Shown here in pieces: positions 1 through 8,206 of a DNA stretch of 64,000 nt (position 1 is its first letter; each line of letters starts with the position of its first letter). The notes under the pieces were generated by a model. That model saw nothing but the letters and a program-made list of their open reading frames with translations. It was not told the origin of the DNA and ran no database searches. The translations under genes and the position numbers were made by a program. Source of the DNA: an uncultured Bacteroidales bacterium (GTDB taxonomy: Bacteria; Bacteroidota; Bacteroidia; Bacteroidales; P3); the NCBI GenBank assembly GCA_900314725.1, contig OMWJ01000001.1:124001-188000 (forward strand). Reading direction: 5' to 3'.

Positions 1-742
1 ATACATCCACAAGAGAGATATACCAAATTCTTTCACCTTTATTGATTGGAGAAATTTTCTCTGCTTGAACAGAAACATTACCGTATGGATGTTTTCCTTT
101 GAAACAAATCTTTTCTACATTCTGTAGAGAAAGTATATCCTCACATTTTGTTTGAGGATTAAGGCTTAGATAAAGAGTTTTTTCTGTTAATTTTTTCAAA
201 ACATCAATACCTAACTGCAAAGCTGCTTTCTCTCCCTTTAAGATGTAGTTGTAATCTGGAGCAAGCGGAGAAGATTCAAAGCCTTTCAAGATAATGTACT
301 TTGGAAGGCTTTCTTCATTTGGAATGACATCGTATGGTCTTTGTCTTAGCAAAGTCCAAAGCCCACTTTCTAACATCTTGCTTTTTATATCCTCTTTTGA
401 CATATCAGCAAGAGAAGATAGACCAAAATCCTTGGCTGCGTTTTGTCCGTCATTCTTAATTATTATCTCCTGAATAACACGTTTTTCACCACGTTTTACT
501 TCTTGTACTTCACCGCTGACAGGAGAAACAAACTTGATATTAGGTTTCTCTTTAGAATAGAAAACAGGTGTTCCTACTTCTACTCTATCTCCTGCATTAA
601 CAAGAAGTTTTGGGGTGATACCTATATAATCCAAAGGCTTCAAAGCAACAGTTACAGGAGAAAGAAACTCTTTTGTTTCTTGCTTAGCTTCTCCCATAAG
701 ATGTATATCCAAACCCTTAGATATTTTTATTTCTTTTGACAT
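1..742 (-). CDS. nqrA: Na+-translocating NADH:quinone reductase subunit A (partial)
   Basis: Reading leftward from an ATG at 742, the frame stays open to the window edge (247 codons), so the 3' end is missing. The product begins MSKEIKISKGLDIHL and continues with the features of NqrA: an N-terminal biotinyl-lipoyl-like region (VSPVSGEVQEVKRGEKR, about residues 73-89) and a later RQRPYD stretch. NqrA is the cytoplasmic, ubiquinone-binding subunit of the six-subunit Na+-pumping NADH dehydrogenase in the inner membrane. In Bacteroidetes the genes usually run nqrA to nqrF, so nqrB is expected just beyond the left edge. A Bacteroidetes-type -7 element lies about 40 bp upstream of the ATG. Identification rests on the overall match of the N-terminus to the family. 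Confidence 0.93.
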   Translation of the reverse strand, partial: MSKEIKISKGLDIHLMGEAKQETKEFLSPVTVALKPLDYIGITPKLLVNAGDRVEVGTPVFYSKEKPNIKFVSPVSGEVQEVKRGEKRVIQEIIIKNDGQNAAKDFGLSSLADMSKEDIKSKMLESGLWTLLRQRPYDVIPNEESLPKYIILKGFESSPLAPDYNYILKGEKAALQLGIDVLKKLTEKTLYLSLNPQTKCEDILSLQNVEKICFKGKHPYGNVSVQAEKISPINKGERIWYISLVDV

Positions 743-780
743 AATATATTACGTTGTTTTTTTACTAAAAAATCAATCTG

Positions 781-788
781 CAAAAGTA
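781..788 (-). promoter_or_regulatory. -7 promoter element for nqrA
   Basis: Read on the minus strand, this is TACTTTTG, which fits the Bacteroidetes -7 consensus TAnnTTTG, about 40 bp before the nqrA start. A CTTG lies about 21 bp further upstream in the -33 position, a weak match to TTTG. Confidence 0.5.
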
Positions 789-1167
789 CGAAGTTTTTTA
801 CTATAATAACAAGTTTTCAAGTAATTATTTTCAATGGCAAATCTATTAGAAAAATGAGGGTTTTACATTTTTTGCATATTTACAGTCTTATAGTCTTTCC
901 CTTATGATATTGCATACCTTTCTACTTCCTACAAGTCTCTATTTCCTTTCAAAAATCATAAATTCAATAGTTTTTTACATTTATCTTACTACAATACAAC
1001 AAATTGCAAAAAGTTTTCATTTGTAATGGAAACTTTTTTTAATTATAAATGGAAACATTTGCGGTTTAGTAAAAACTTATATTATATAATTTATTGAAAA
1101 CAAATATGTTGATAATTATTTTTAAAAGTTTTTTGAAATAATATTCTCAGAATTTAATCTTCGTGAA

Positions 1168-1276
1168 AAAAGTCTTCGTTTTAAGAAAAAAAGATCAAGT
1201 CTTTTACCCCTAAACATCAAGATTTAAAAATTTAAAACCAAGTCTTTTTTCATCAACTCTTAACAACAGAATAAAC
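1168..1276. repeat. Intergenic 21-22 bp periodic word array (copy 1)
   Basis: This gene-free stretch contains successive degenerate words, AAGTCTT at 1170, AAGTCTT at 1197, AAGATTT at 1219, AAGTCTT at 1240 and AACTCTT at 1255. The central spacings are 22 and 21 bp and the outer ones 27 and 15. The words are preceded by GATC, CATC or ACC. Positions 1170-1207 match 47955-47992 at 34 of 38 bases. The rest of 743-1315 is A/T-rich sequence in which I see no gene. Confidence 0.6.
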
Positions 1277-1315
1277 TTTTTATAATCAAATACTTTTTTA
1301 CTCAAAAAACTTTTG

Positions 1316-1323
1316 TAACTTTG
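1316..1323 (+). promoter_or_regulatory. -7 promoter element for the 1.3 kb leader
   Basis: TAACTTTG is an exact fit to TAnnTTTG. No clean TTTG sits 19-21 bp upstream. Transcription would begin near 1329 and give a leader of about 285 nt before the ATG at 1615. Confidence 0.55.
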
Positions 1324-1328
1324 CAGAA

Positions 1329-1614
1329 AGTTTAAATAAAACTTAAACTTTTATTTTACTACGAAGCGTTATGCTTTTTCTTGTATTTGGAAATGTGAGA
1401 AACTTCTAAGATGTGCAAGAATAGTATGATGGTTTCACGCTCGTGTTAGCGTGGGCTGTTATAGTTACACACCGATTCAATACATCAAGGTCATCTCACA
1501 ACCTCCAAATAAAGAAGTGGTGTATCAGTACCACGCTTCTTTGTATTTATAATCTGCTCTGGAGGTACTGCAAAGCAACAAAAGTTGCACCCGACACAAA
1601 TCAGGGATAAAAAC
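1329..1614 (+). ncRNA. Candidate structured 5' leader (leader A)
   Basis: A long untranslated leader rich in complementary segments that no reading frame explains. Pairs visible by eye are 1385-1390 (ATTTGG) with 1505-1510 and 1395-1400 (GTGAGA) with 1494-1499, closing a domain that contains a hairpin CACGCT/AGCGTG (1436-1441/1448-1453). There is also ACCTCCA (1501-1507) with TGGAGGT (1560-1566), which encloses a hairpin AAGAAGTGG/CCACGCTTCTT (1512-1520/1531-1541), and a GCAAC/GTTGC hairpin (1575-1579/1584-1588). The bases at 1505-1507 belong to two alternative stems, so the folds are mutually exclusive. The layout resembles the leader before the BREX operon (10641-10803): a ctatagttatac / ttatagttacac segment, then a long stem around a hairpin. 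I cannot match it to a named RNA family. Confidence 0.45.
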
Positions 1615-2148
1615 ATGAAAAAAAATAGTATATTATCTTTAAAGATGTTATCCGTATTCTTTATGATAACTTTTGCATTTTCGACTTCTGCTCAAGAAAC
1701 AAAAATTATAACAATTAATGCGGGGACTCCTATACAAGTAACATGTGAAAATGGGCTAAGAGCATCAGAAACAAAAAACGGAGAGAGTGTAAATTTCAGA
1801 GTATTGACTCCTGTTAAAATTGATGATATTACTGTTATTCCTTAGTATTCTTTAGTAAGGGCGAGCGTTATCAAAGCTACGAAAAGTAAAATCTGTGGAA
1901 TTAACGGAAAGTTAAGGATAAAAGTTATGGATATTTTACTTCCCTCAGGAGAATCTATTCCTCTTGCAACAAGAGAATTAAATTTTGATGGAGATAATCG
2001 TGCCGGCTGGGTTGTCCCTGTAGGATGTCTTTTACTTTGGCCTATTCTTTTTGTTCCAGGTCAAAGAGCTGAAATATATCCTGGCTATACAACAACAGTA
2101 AATGTTGCCAATGATACTAAAATAAAAGTAAAAAACGAAAACGAATGA
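1615..2148 (+). pseudogene. Exported small protein gene interrupted by in-frame TAG
   Basis: One continuous frame of 178 codons, starting MKKNSILSLKML with a signal peptide ending near STSAQ, broken only by TAG at 1843-1845 after residue 76. The frame continues without shift (SLVRASVIKATKSK..., then MDILLPSGESIPL) to a TGA at 2146. The first part has a GTPIQVTCENGLRASETKNG stretch and the part around the stop reads DDITVIP-stop-YSLVRASV. This fits a common Bacteroidetes exported domain in which an 'I-P-x-x-S' segment joins the two halves. The start at 1615 is preferred over the ATG at 1585 because the signal peptide begins there. The second half alone (from 1927) would be a 73-residue fragment with no signal peptide. 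A single nonsense mutation is the simplest reading; readthrough cannot be excluded. No function is known. Confidence 0.6.
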
Positions 2149-2190
2149 AATAATACTCAAATAGTAGAATAAAATTTTTCTAGCATATTA

Positions 2191-2222
2191 AAACAGGACG
2201 GAAAAGTTTTTCCGTCCTGTTT
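2191..2222. terminator. Bidirectional intrinsic terminator
   Basis: A perfect 12 bp stem (2191-2202 with 2211-2222) containing CAGGACGGA and its complement, followed by T-rich sequence on the right and preceded by an A-run on the left. It sits between converging genes (the interrupted gene and spt) and can serve both. Confidence 0.85.
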
Positions 2223-2247
2223 ATTTTTGTTTTGTTTAAGTAAGTAT

Positions 2248-3444
2248 TTATTTTATTACTTCATATTTTTTGAATACTTTTACTAAAATATCTATAGCTC
2301 TATCCACTTGTTCCTTACTATGAGTAGCCATAAGAGCAAAACGAATAAGAGTATCCTCAGGAGGACAAGCAGGAGGAATAACAGGAGAAACAAAAACTCC
2401 ATTATCCAAAAGCTCTCGTGTAATAGTGAATGTCTTTCTCATATCTCTGATATACAAAGGAATAATAGGTGTTTCTGTTGGTCCTATCTCAAAACCATAT
2501 CCTCTAAACATTTTAAGAGAATAGTTTGTCATATCCCAAAGATGTTGCAATCGTTCTGGTTCTTCTTGAATAATATCCAAAGCTTTTATAACACTTGCTG
2601 TAGCAGCAGGAGAAATAGAAGCAGAGAATATATATGGACGAGAATGATGGCGAAGAAAGTCTATTATTTCATTATTAGCAGCAACAAAACCACCTATGGT
2701 TGCAAGAGATTTGGAGAATGTTCCCACAATAATATCTACCTTATCTGTTACGCCAAAATGATTACATACTCCCCTACCCTCTTTACCAAGAACTCCTATA
2801 GAATGGGCTTCATCAACATAAATACTACCACCATATTTTTCACTTAGCCTAACTATTTCTGGAAGATTGGCTATATCTCCTTCCATAGAAAACACACCAT
2901 CAACAACGATAAGTTTTGTAGCACTTTCTGGAAGTTTCTTAAGCATGTCTTCTAAAGAAGTCATATCATTATGCTTAAACTTAAGAGTTGTAGCAAAAGA
3001 AAGTCTTCTACCATCTACAATAGAAGCATGATCTCTTTCATCACAAATAATGTAATCTCCTCTACCAACAACAGCACTTAAAGCACCAAGATTAGATTGA
3101 AAACCTGTAGAAAAACAAATAGCACTATCTTTGCCAACAAATTTTGCAAGTTTCTGTTCTAACTCTACATGAATATCCATATAACCATTCAAGAAAGGAC
3201 TTCCTGCACAACCACAACCATATTTTTTTATAGCATCAATACCTGCCTGCTTTACTTTTGGATGATTAGTAAGACCAAGATAAGAGTTGGAACCAAACAT
3301 CAAAACTTGTTTTCCATTAATAGTAACTTCAGCATCTTGATCAGAAGAAATAGCCCTGAAATAAGGATAAACCCCTAAGGCTTTTGTCTGTCTTTCTTCC
3401 TCCAAAAGAGGTGCTTTTGCTAATTTTTCACTTAATTTACTCAT
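2248..3444 (-). CDS. spt: Serine palmitoyltransferase / AONS-family PLP acyltransferase
   Basis: A 398-residue pyridoxal-phosphate enzyme of the alpha-oxoamine synthase family. Visible features are the glycine-rich acceptor region GCGCAGSPFLNGYMDIH (about 76-92), H139, the DEAHS motif at 211-215 that holds the cofactor, and the Schiff-base lysine K245 in GTFSKSLATIGGF. Family members join an amino acid to an acyl-CoA (KBL, BioF, SPT). In Bacteroidales the form with this length and the N-terminal PYFRAISS segment is the soluble serine palmitoyltransferase that starts sphingolipid synthesis from serine and palmitoyl-CoA. No biotin genes are nearby, which argues against BioF, and no threonine dehydrogenase, which argues against Kbl. 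It is the last gene of the rpiB-deoC run, 31 bp after deoC, and has a noticeably higher G+C than that block. Confidence 0.85.
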   Translation of the reverse strand: MSKLSEKLAKAPLLEEERQTKALGVYPYFRAISSDQDAEVTINGKQVLMFGSNSYLGLTNHPKVKQAGIDAIKKYGCGCAGSPFLNGYMDIHVELEQKLAKFVGKDSAICFSTGFQSNLGALSAVVGRGDYIICDERDHASIVDGRRLSFATTLKFKHNDMTSLEDMLKKLPESATKLIVVDGVFSMEGDIANLPEIVRLSEKYGGSIYVDEAHSIGVLGKEGRGVCNHFGVTDKVDIIVGTFSKSLATIGGFVAANNEIIDFLRHHSRPYIFSASISPAATASVIKALDIIQEEPERLQHLWDMTNYSLKMFRGYGFEIGPTETPIIPLYIRDMRKTFTITRELLDNGVFVSPVIPPACPPEDTLIRFALMATHSKEQVDRAIDILVKVFKKYEVIK

Positions 3445-3475
3445 AAAAATATCTCTCTTATTTTTTATATATCTT

Positions 3476-4333
3476 TTACTTAATATTATTTATTATATCA
3501 TTTCTAAGATTAGAACAACCTATACGAAAAGTTGATGAGTTAATATATGCTTCACCCATTATTTCTTTTGCAATAATATAATACTTTATTGCCTCTTGAT
3601 AAGAGCGAATACCACCAGCTGCTTTAAATCCAACAAGTTTATTTGTTTTATTAAAATAATCTTGTATTGCAACTAACATAATTACAGAAGAATATATATC
3701 TGCTCCACGTGAAACCTTACCTGTAGATGTTTTTATAAAATCTGCTCCACATTCCATAGCAATCATAGAAGCATTATAAATATTCTGATAAGTTTTAAGT
3801 TCAGATGTTTCAAGTATTACTTTAAGTTTAGAATTAGAGTTATTATGTATAAGATTACTTATCTGTATCAACTCTTCTTTTAACTCCTCTTTATTTTCAA
3901 AAAACAAACCTCTATTAATAGGAATATCTATTTCATCAGCATTATTCTCTAAACAAAAACTTATATCTGAAAGTTTTGCTTCTAAAGACATTTGTGCAGT
4001 AGGAAAACCTCCTGAAACAACAACTTTTTTTACTCCTTTAGGTAAGTTTTGTTTATTAAGTATAGGCAAAAGATTAGAATAAACACACACTCCTGCAACA
4101 TTTATTCTCTTCTCCTCTACTCTACTCTCAACCATTGAAGAAATATTTTCTATTGCTTTAATATAATCCTCGTTATTTAGTGTTGTTATATCTAATAAAG
4201 AAAGAAGTTTAATAAGAATATTATTTGTTTGAAATATAGAATGAGAAATCAACTCATCTACTTCTGTTTGAAATTTTTCTATTTCAGAAGCAAAAGCAAG
4301 ATGTTTAATATTATCTATATCTAATCTACTCAT
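3476..4333 (-). CDS. deoC: Deoxyribose-phosphate aldolase
   Basis: A 285-residue class I aldolase that cleaves 2-deoxyribose-5-phosphate to glyceraldehyde-3-phosphate and acetaldehyde in deoxynucleoside breakdown. The TIM-barrel landmarks are present: EIDIPINRG (134-142), VILETSEL (172-179), the Schiff-base lysine K201 in FIKTSTG and the helper lysine K237 in FKAAGGIR. It is longer than the usual 220-260 residues because of an N-terminal extension of about 60 residues. The start overlaps the end of the upstream Fe-S protein gene by 8 bp, so the two are translationally linked. The gene is very A/T-rich (22% G+C in 4201-4260). Its place with rpiB suggests a pentose-phosphate salvage operon. Confidence 0.93.
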   Translation of the reverse strand: MSRLDIDNIKHLAFASEIEKFQTEVDELISHSIFQTNNILIKLLSLLDITTLNNEDYIKAIENISSMVESRVEEKRINVAGVCVYSNLLPILNKQNLPKGVKKVVVSGGFPTAQMSLEAKLSDISFCLENNADEIDIPINRGLFFENKEELKEELIQISNLIHNNSNSKLKVILETSELKTYQNIYNASMIAMECGADFIKTSTGKVSRGADIYSSVIMLVAIQDYFNKTNKLVGFKAAGGIRSYQEAIKYYIIAKEIMGEAYINSSTFRIGCSNLRNDIINNIK

Positions 4334-5498
4334 TTTTTTCTAAACTTTGTTGGTATTGTTGATTGAAAGTGAATTTAGAAAAAACAATATTATCAGTTAT
4401 ATTTTTTGAATTATTAACCAATAATTTTATTCTTAAATTTTTTATAAATCTACTCTTATTCATAGACTCTCTTGAGGAAAGTGTTTTTCCAAGAGATTTA
4501 GCAAGACGAGCATCAGTTATATCCATTATCTTTTTTTCAAAGAAATAGTTTTTATTACTTATAATATATTCTGAAATAGGTATATTCATAGGACAAACCT
4601 TTGAACAATTACCACAACCAGTACAAGAAAAACATATATGTTTATAGTTTTCTACATTTTCTAAGAAAGGTAAAACTACATTTGCATATGGTCCAGAAAA
4701 AACATTATCGTATGGCTCATCTCCTATTGCAGTATAAACAGGACAAACATCCTTACAAGCATCGCAATTTATACAATTTAAAGCAGAACGTATTTCTCTA
4801 TTCTCAAGTATATTACTTCTACCATTATCTATTAAAAATATATGTATATTATTTTGTTTTTCAAGAGGTTGAGGAGTATATAGAGAAGTAAGATAAGGAT
4901 AATCTTTTTTATATTTATATATATAATAAAGGTAGGAAAAAATTTCTATATCTTCAGGTTTTAGAACAAAATCATTAATAGGAAGCACAAATATTTTTAT
5001 TCTACTACTAAGAACTTGCTCCATATCAACAGAAGAAGCAAACTCAAAAAACAGACTACCTGTATTAATAACACCAAATTTAGGAGTAAAAACTACAACA
5101 TCATTTGTTTCATTATCAACAGTTATTTCATTGTTTTTTAACACACCTTTTAATCCTAACTCTTCTATAAAATTAGAATCAAAAACATTGACAGTTTTTA
5201 TCTTTTGTTTATCAATAATTCTAATAAATTTATCAATAAAATCATTATATGCTACACACCAATGAACATTACCTCCATTTTCAGTAAAGATTTTATCAAA
5301 CTTAACAAGATTATCAGTGATATTATTGATAAATTTAGTTTTAATATCCGATGCTATCTTTTTTACTTTATTAATATTACGAAAAACTCCATAAGCAACA
5401 TCATCAATCTTGGTAAAAGATAACTCTTTAACCTCTTTTTGTTCTTCTATACTTTTTTTACAAGAAGAAAGATATTGTTTATATGAAGTTGTATTCAT
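4326..5498 (-). CDS. LUD-domain ferredoxin-type protein (LutB-like)
   Basis: A 390-residue protein with an N-terminal LUD-type domain (GVINTGSLFFEF near 142-153, then the FLIDNGRSNIL motif at 221-231 that precedes the clusters in LutB proteins) and a C-terminal pair of [4Fe-4S] motifs. The cysteines are C242, C245, C248, C252 (NCINCDACKDVCP) and C289, C292, C295, C298, C302 (CFSCTGCGNCSKVCP). LutB belongs to the LutABC complex that oxidises L-lactate to pyruvate, but it is normally about 470 residues and stands beside lutA and lutC. Here it is shorter, has no lutA or lutC neighbour, and lies between rpiB (2 bp upstream) and deoC (8 bp overlap). An electron-transfer role is likely. The substrate is unknown; a link to the acetaldehyde or aldehyde products of deoC is only an inference. 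Confidence 0.75.
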   Translation of the reverse strand: MNTTSYKQYLSSCKKSIEEQKEVKELSFTKIDDVAYGVFRNINKVKKIASDIKTKFINNITDNLVKFDKIFTENGGNVHWCVAYNDFIDKFIRIIDKQKIKTVNVFDSNFIEELGLKGVLKNNEITVDNETNDVVVFTPKFGVINTGSLFFEFASSVDMEQVLSSRIKIFVLPINDFVLKPEDIEIFSYLYYIYKYKKDYPYLTSLYTPQPLEKQNNIHIFLIDNGRSNILENREIRSALNCINCDACKDVCPVYTAIGDEPYDNVFSGPYANVVLPFLENVENYKHICFSCTGCGNCSKVCPMNIPISEYIISNKNYFFEKKIMDITDARLAKSLGKTLSSRESMNKSRFIKNLRIKLLVNNSKNITDNIVFSKFTFNQQYQQSLEKNE

Positions 5499-5500
5499 AA

Positions 5501-5938
5501 TTATTTAATAGGTATTTTATTTATTCTTCTTTGATGTCTATCACCCTCAAATTTATTATTAAGGTAAGAATCAATTATTTCTTTAGCATCTTCAAAAGAA
5601 ATAAAACGTGCAGGAAGAGCAATTATATTAGCATTATTATGTTGTTTTGCAAGTGATGATATTTCTTTATTCCAACACAAAGCGCAACGAACATTCGGAT
5701 ATTTATTTGCTACCATACTTACTCCATTGCCTGTACCACACATTATAAATCCAAAAGGAAAAACACCTTCATTTATTTCTTTAGCAAGAGGATGTATAAA
5801 ATCAGGATAATCAACACTTTCTGATGAATAACAACCCATATCTTTAATTTTATATCCTTTTTCTTCAAGATATGGCACAAGTTTTGATTTTAATTCAAAA
5901 CCAGCATGGTCAGACGCTATTGGTATTATATTAGACAT
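5501..5938 (-). CDS. rpiB: Ribose-5-phosphate isomerase B
   Basis: A 145-residue RpiB/LacA/LacB-family isomerase interconverting ribose-5-phosphate and ribulose-5-phosphate. It carries the N-terminal DHAGFELK motif (10-17), the catalytic cysteine C67 in CGTGNGVSMVANK, and the HNNANIIALPAR loop (100-111). In this family the cysteine acts as the base and the glycine-rich loop holds the phosphate. The length is the family norm. It heads a leftward operon with the LUD protein and deoC, spaced by 2 bp, and a -7 element is present about 35 bp upstream. Confidence 0.95.
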   Translation of the reverse strand: MSNIIPIASDHAGFELKSKLVPYLEEKGYKIKDMGCYSSESVDYPDFIHPLAKEINEGVFPFGFIMCGTGNGVSMVANKYPNVRCALCWNKEISSLAKQHNNANIIALPARFISFEDAKEIIDSYLNNKFEGDRHQRRINKIPIK

Positions 5939-5972
5939 AATATGTACTTAATTGTTAAAAACTTTTTGTCTG

Positions 5973-5980
5973 CAAAGTTA
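5973..5980 (-). promoter_or_regulatory. -7 promoter element for the rpiB operon
   Basis: TAACTTTG on the minus strand, a perfect match to TAnnTTTG, 35 bp upstream of the rpiB start. No TTTG is evident at the -33 position. Confidence 0.55.
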
Positions 5981-6323
5981 CTATAAAATTTTTTATCTAT
6001 CTGTTATTAAAGTACTTTACTTTTAAATAAAATTTATTTATTTTTTTAACAGATTAATAATCAACGTAAAAAATTTTCAACATAATAAATGATATCTATT
6101 TGTTAAAACTTATAAAAAATAATGTTAATAAATGAAAATAATGTTTATTTTGTTAAAAAAGTTTGATTTATTAAACATTTAATACAGTTTTTATCAACAA
6201 AACTTAATAAAAAAGTTTTCAACAATAATAAAATGTTAATAATATTTGAAATGATATTTAAATAATTAGTAATTAAAATATTAAAAAATTAAATAAAAAT
6301 ATTTATATTGTTAATAAATTAAG
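5981..6323. other. Extremely A/T-rich divergent intergenic region with DnaA-box-like 9-mers
   Basis: A non-coding region between divergent rpiB and nadA. Hand counts give 15% G+C in 6181-6240 and 5% in 6241-6300. It holds TTATCAACA at 6191-6199, one base away from the DnaA box TTATCCACA. Two TTTTCAACA words lie at 6074-6082 and 6216-6224, and an inverted one at 6341-6349 just outside. I see no coding sequence. Whether it is an origin or unwinding element, or simply an A/T-rich promoter region, cannot be decided here. Confidence 0.35.
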
Positions 6324-6331
6324 TAATTTTG
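6324..6331 (+). promoter_or_regulatory. -7 promoter element for nadA
   Basis: TAATTTTG, a perfect TAnnTTTG, about 104 bp upstream of the nadA ATG. No clear -33 TTTG at the right distance. Confidence 0.45.
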
Positions 6332-6434
6332 CATTTTAAATGTTGAAAACTGAAATATTTAAACAATTTTAACATACATAATATATAATAGTATTAATTT
6401 ATAAAAAAATATTATAAAACTATAATACTTCAAT

Positions 6435-7385
6435 ATGAAAGAAGATATTTCAATAAGAGAAAAGATTTTAAAACTTAAAGAACAAAAAGATGTTCTTATT
6501 TTAGGACATTATTATCAAATACCAGAGATACAAGATATATCAGATTTTGTTGGAGATAGTTTAAATCTTGCTCAAAAAGCCAAAGAAACAACAAAAAAAA
6601 TAATTCTTTTTTGCGGAGTTCATTTTATGGGAGAAACAGCTAAGATACTTAATCCTGATAAAAAAGTTATTATCCCTGATATGAATGCTGGTTGTTCTCT
6701 TGCAGACTCTTGTAAATATACTGAGTTTAAAGAATTTAAATCAAAATATCCTAACCATATTGTTATTTCGTATGTTAATTGTAGTGCTGAAATAAAGACT
6801 CTTTCAGACATAATATGTACTTCAGGCAACGCTCTTCAAATAGTTAATTCTTTACCAAAAGAACAAAAAATAATATTTGCCCCTGATAAGAACTTAGGTG
6901 GATATATTAATAGAATGACTGGTAGAAATATGGTTCTTTATAATGGTAGTTGTGAAGTACATGAACAGCTTACATCAGAATATACTCTAAAAATGAAGAG
7001 AGAAAATCCTGATGCTATTCTTATTGCTCATCCCGAATGTAATGATGCTGTTTCTAAACTTGCAGACTATGTTGGTTCAACACAAGGTATGATAAAGTAT
7101 GTTAAAGAAAGTAAAAATAAAAAATTCCTTGTTGCTACTGAATCAGGAATACTTCATAAACTTCAACAGGATAATCCAGATAAAGAATTTATAGTTGTTA
7201 CAAGTAGTGAATCTTGTGCTTGTAATGATTGTCGTCATATGAAACTTAACACTATGGAAAAAGTTCTGTATTCTTTAGAGAATGAAGAATACGAAATCAA
7301 ATTAAGTGAGCAAACCATTATAAATGCGAGAAAACCAATAGAAAAGATGCTTTCTATTAGTAAAAAACTTGGTATAATTAAATAA
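6435..7385 (+). CDS. nadA: Quinolinate synthase A
   Basis: A 316-residue NadA that condenses iminoaspartate with dihydroxyacetone phosphate to give quinolinate, the precursor of NAD. The three-fold repeated fold is visible through GHYYQIPEIQDI (24-35), FCGVHFMGETAKIL (59-72) and the cluster ligands. These are C87 in NAGCSLADSC, C173 in GSCEVHEQ, and one of C261, C263 or C266 in SSESCACNDC. The extra cysteines near the C-terminus are typical of many bacterial NadA proteins. The partner genes nadB and nadC are not adjacent. The gene belongs to the unusually A/T-rich block 3.5-8.1 kb. Confidence 0.96.
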   Translation: MKEDISIREKILKLKEQKDVLILGHYYQIPEIQDISDFVGDSLNLAQKAKETTKKIILFCGVHFMGETAKILNPDKKVIIPDMNAGCSLADSCKYTEFKEFKSKYPNHIVISYVNCSAEIKTLSDIICTSGNALQIVNSLPKEQKIIFAPDKNLGGYINRMTGRNMVLYNGSCEVHEQLTSEYTLKMKRENPDAILIAHPECNDAVSKLADYVGSTQGMIKYVKESKNKKFLVATESGILHKLQQDNPDKEFIVVTSSESCACNDCRHMKLNTMEKVLYSLENEEYEIKLSEQTIINARKPIEKMLSISKKLGIIK

Positions 7386-7480
7386 TATAGAAAAAACAGT
7401 TTTTTATTACTATAAATAACATTATATCAATTATTTGTATTTTATACTATTTTTATTTTTTAACATAGAGAATTAAAAAA

Positions 7481-8107
7481 ATGAGAGCATTACGATACTT
7501 TATCTGTTCCATGTGCGTTTTTTTTATCTTTAATTTCAATTCTTTTTCACAAAACAGAAAAGAAATTATAAAATCTCTTTCTTTAAAAGATAAAATATGG
7601 GTAATGAAAAATTATTCTTCAATGAAAAAAGCTTACAAAATCTCCCTTGGCGTTTTAAAAACTATGGATTCATTAAACAGAGAAAATTTTCTTGGAGGAA
7701 ATACTGAAGGTGGAAAGTTTGATGCTTTTAGACATATTTATTGGACTTACTCTTTAACAAAAGAGATTGGAGAAGAAAAAACAAGAAGAGTAGGGGAGAT
7801 ATACGAAAATTATAATAGATATATTTTTAATAATAGTGATTATAGCGGTTATGACAGTGTAAGTATGGCTATGGATTTGTTTAACAATGAGATAGGAATA
7901 GAACTCGAAAAAAGTAAAATTGCTGATTCTTTAATTTTCAATGAGATAACCAATATAATATTTTTAGGAAAGGCTAAGATAGTGAAAAAAAACACTTTAG
8001 AACAAAGTCTTGATGAAAATGATAATGTAATTCCAGAAGAAGAATGGAAAAAAAAATGGATAAATAACAGAAAATTAGTTAATTCAAATTACAAACCAAA
8101 GCAATAA
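7481..8107 (+). CDS. Exported protein with a DUF6973-like FRHxYW domain
   Basis: A 208-residue protein with a signal peptide (hydrophobic CSMCVFFIFNFNSFS, then Q at 24). The mature part carries GGNTEGGKFDAFRHIYWTY (about 72-90) and later SMAMDLFNNEIGIELEK (about 129-145). The combination of G-x-x-D-A-F-R-H-x-Y-W and M-D-x-x-N-N-x-x-G recalls a domain found in Bacteroidetes and in toxin-like polymorphic proteins (DUF6973). The conserved H, D and N residues could form an active site, but no activity is established. The C-terminus is lysine-rich. It follows nadA by 95 bp in the same direction and ends before a strong hairpin. Function unknown. Confidence 0.6.
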   Translation: MRALRYFICSMCVFFIFNFNSFSQNRKEIIKSLSLKDKIWVMKNYSSMKKAYKISLGVLKTMDSLNRENFLGGNTEGGKFDAFRHIYWTYSLTKEIGEEKTRRVGEIYENYNRYIFNNSDYSGYDSVSMAMDLFNNEIGIELEKSKIADSLIFNEITNIIFLGKAKIVKKNTLEQSLDENDNVIPEEEWKKKWINNRKLVNSNYKPKQ

Positions 8108-8206
8108 TCTAAAGTAGGGTAGAAAAGAGTAAAATTTTGTTTCACGTGTAAAAAAATCTTATTTATTTTAAAGGAAATTTTATTTATAATTTTTGCAAAA
8201 TAAAAA

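Noticed and set aside
443..739. A 98-residue frame opposite nqrA
   Set aside because: It is wholly antisense to the nqrA coding region, has no conserved features and rich Tyr/Phe from A/T bias.
1585..1614. Start of the small exported protein at 1585
   Set aside because: It would put ten charged residues before a good signal peptide; the ATG at 1615 begins with MKKNSILSLKML.
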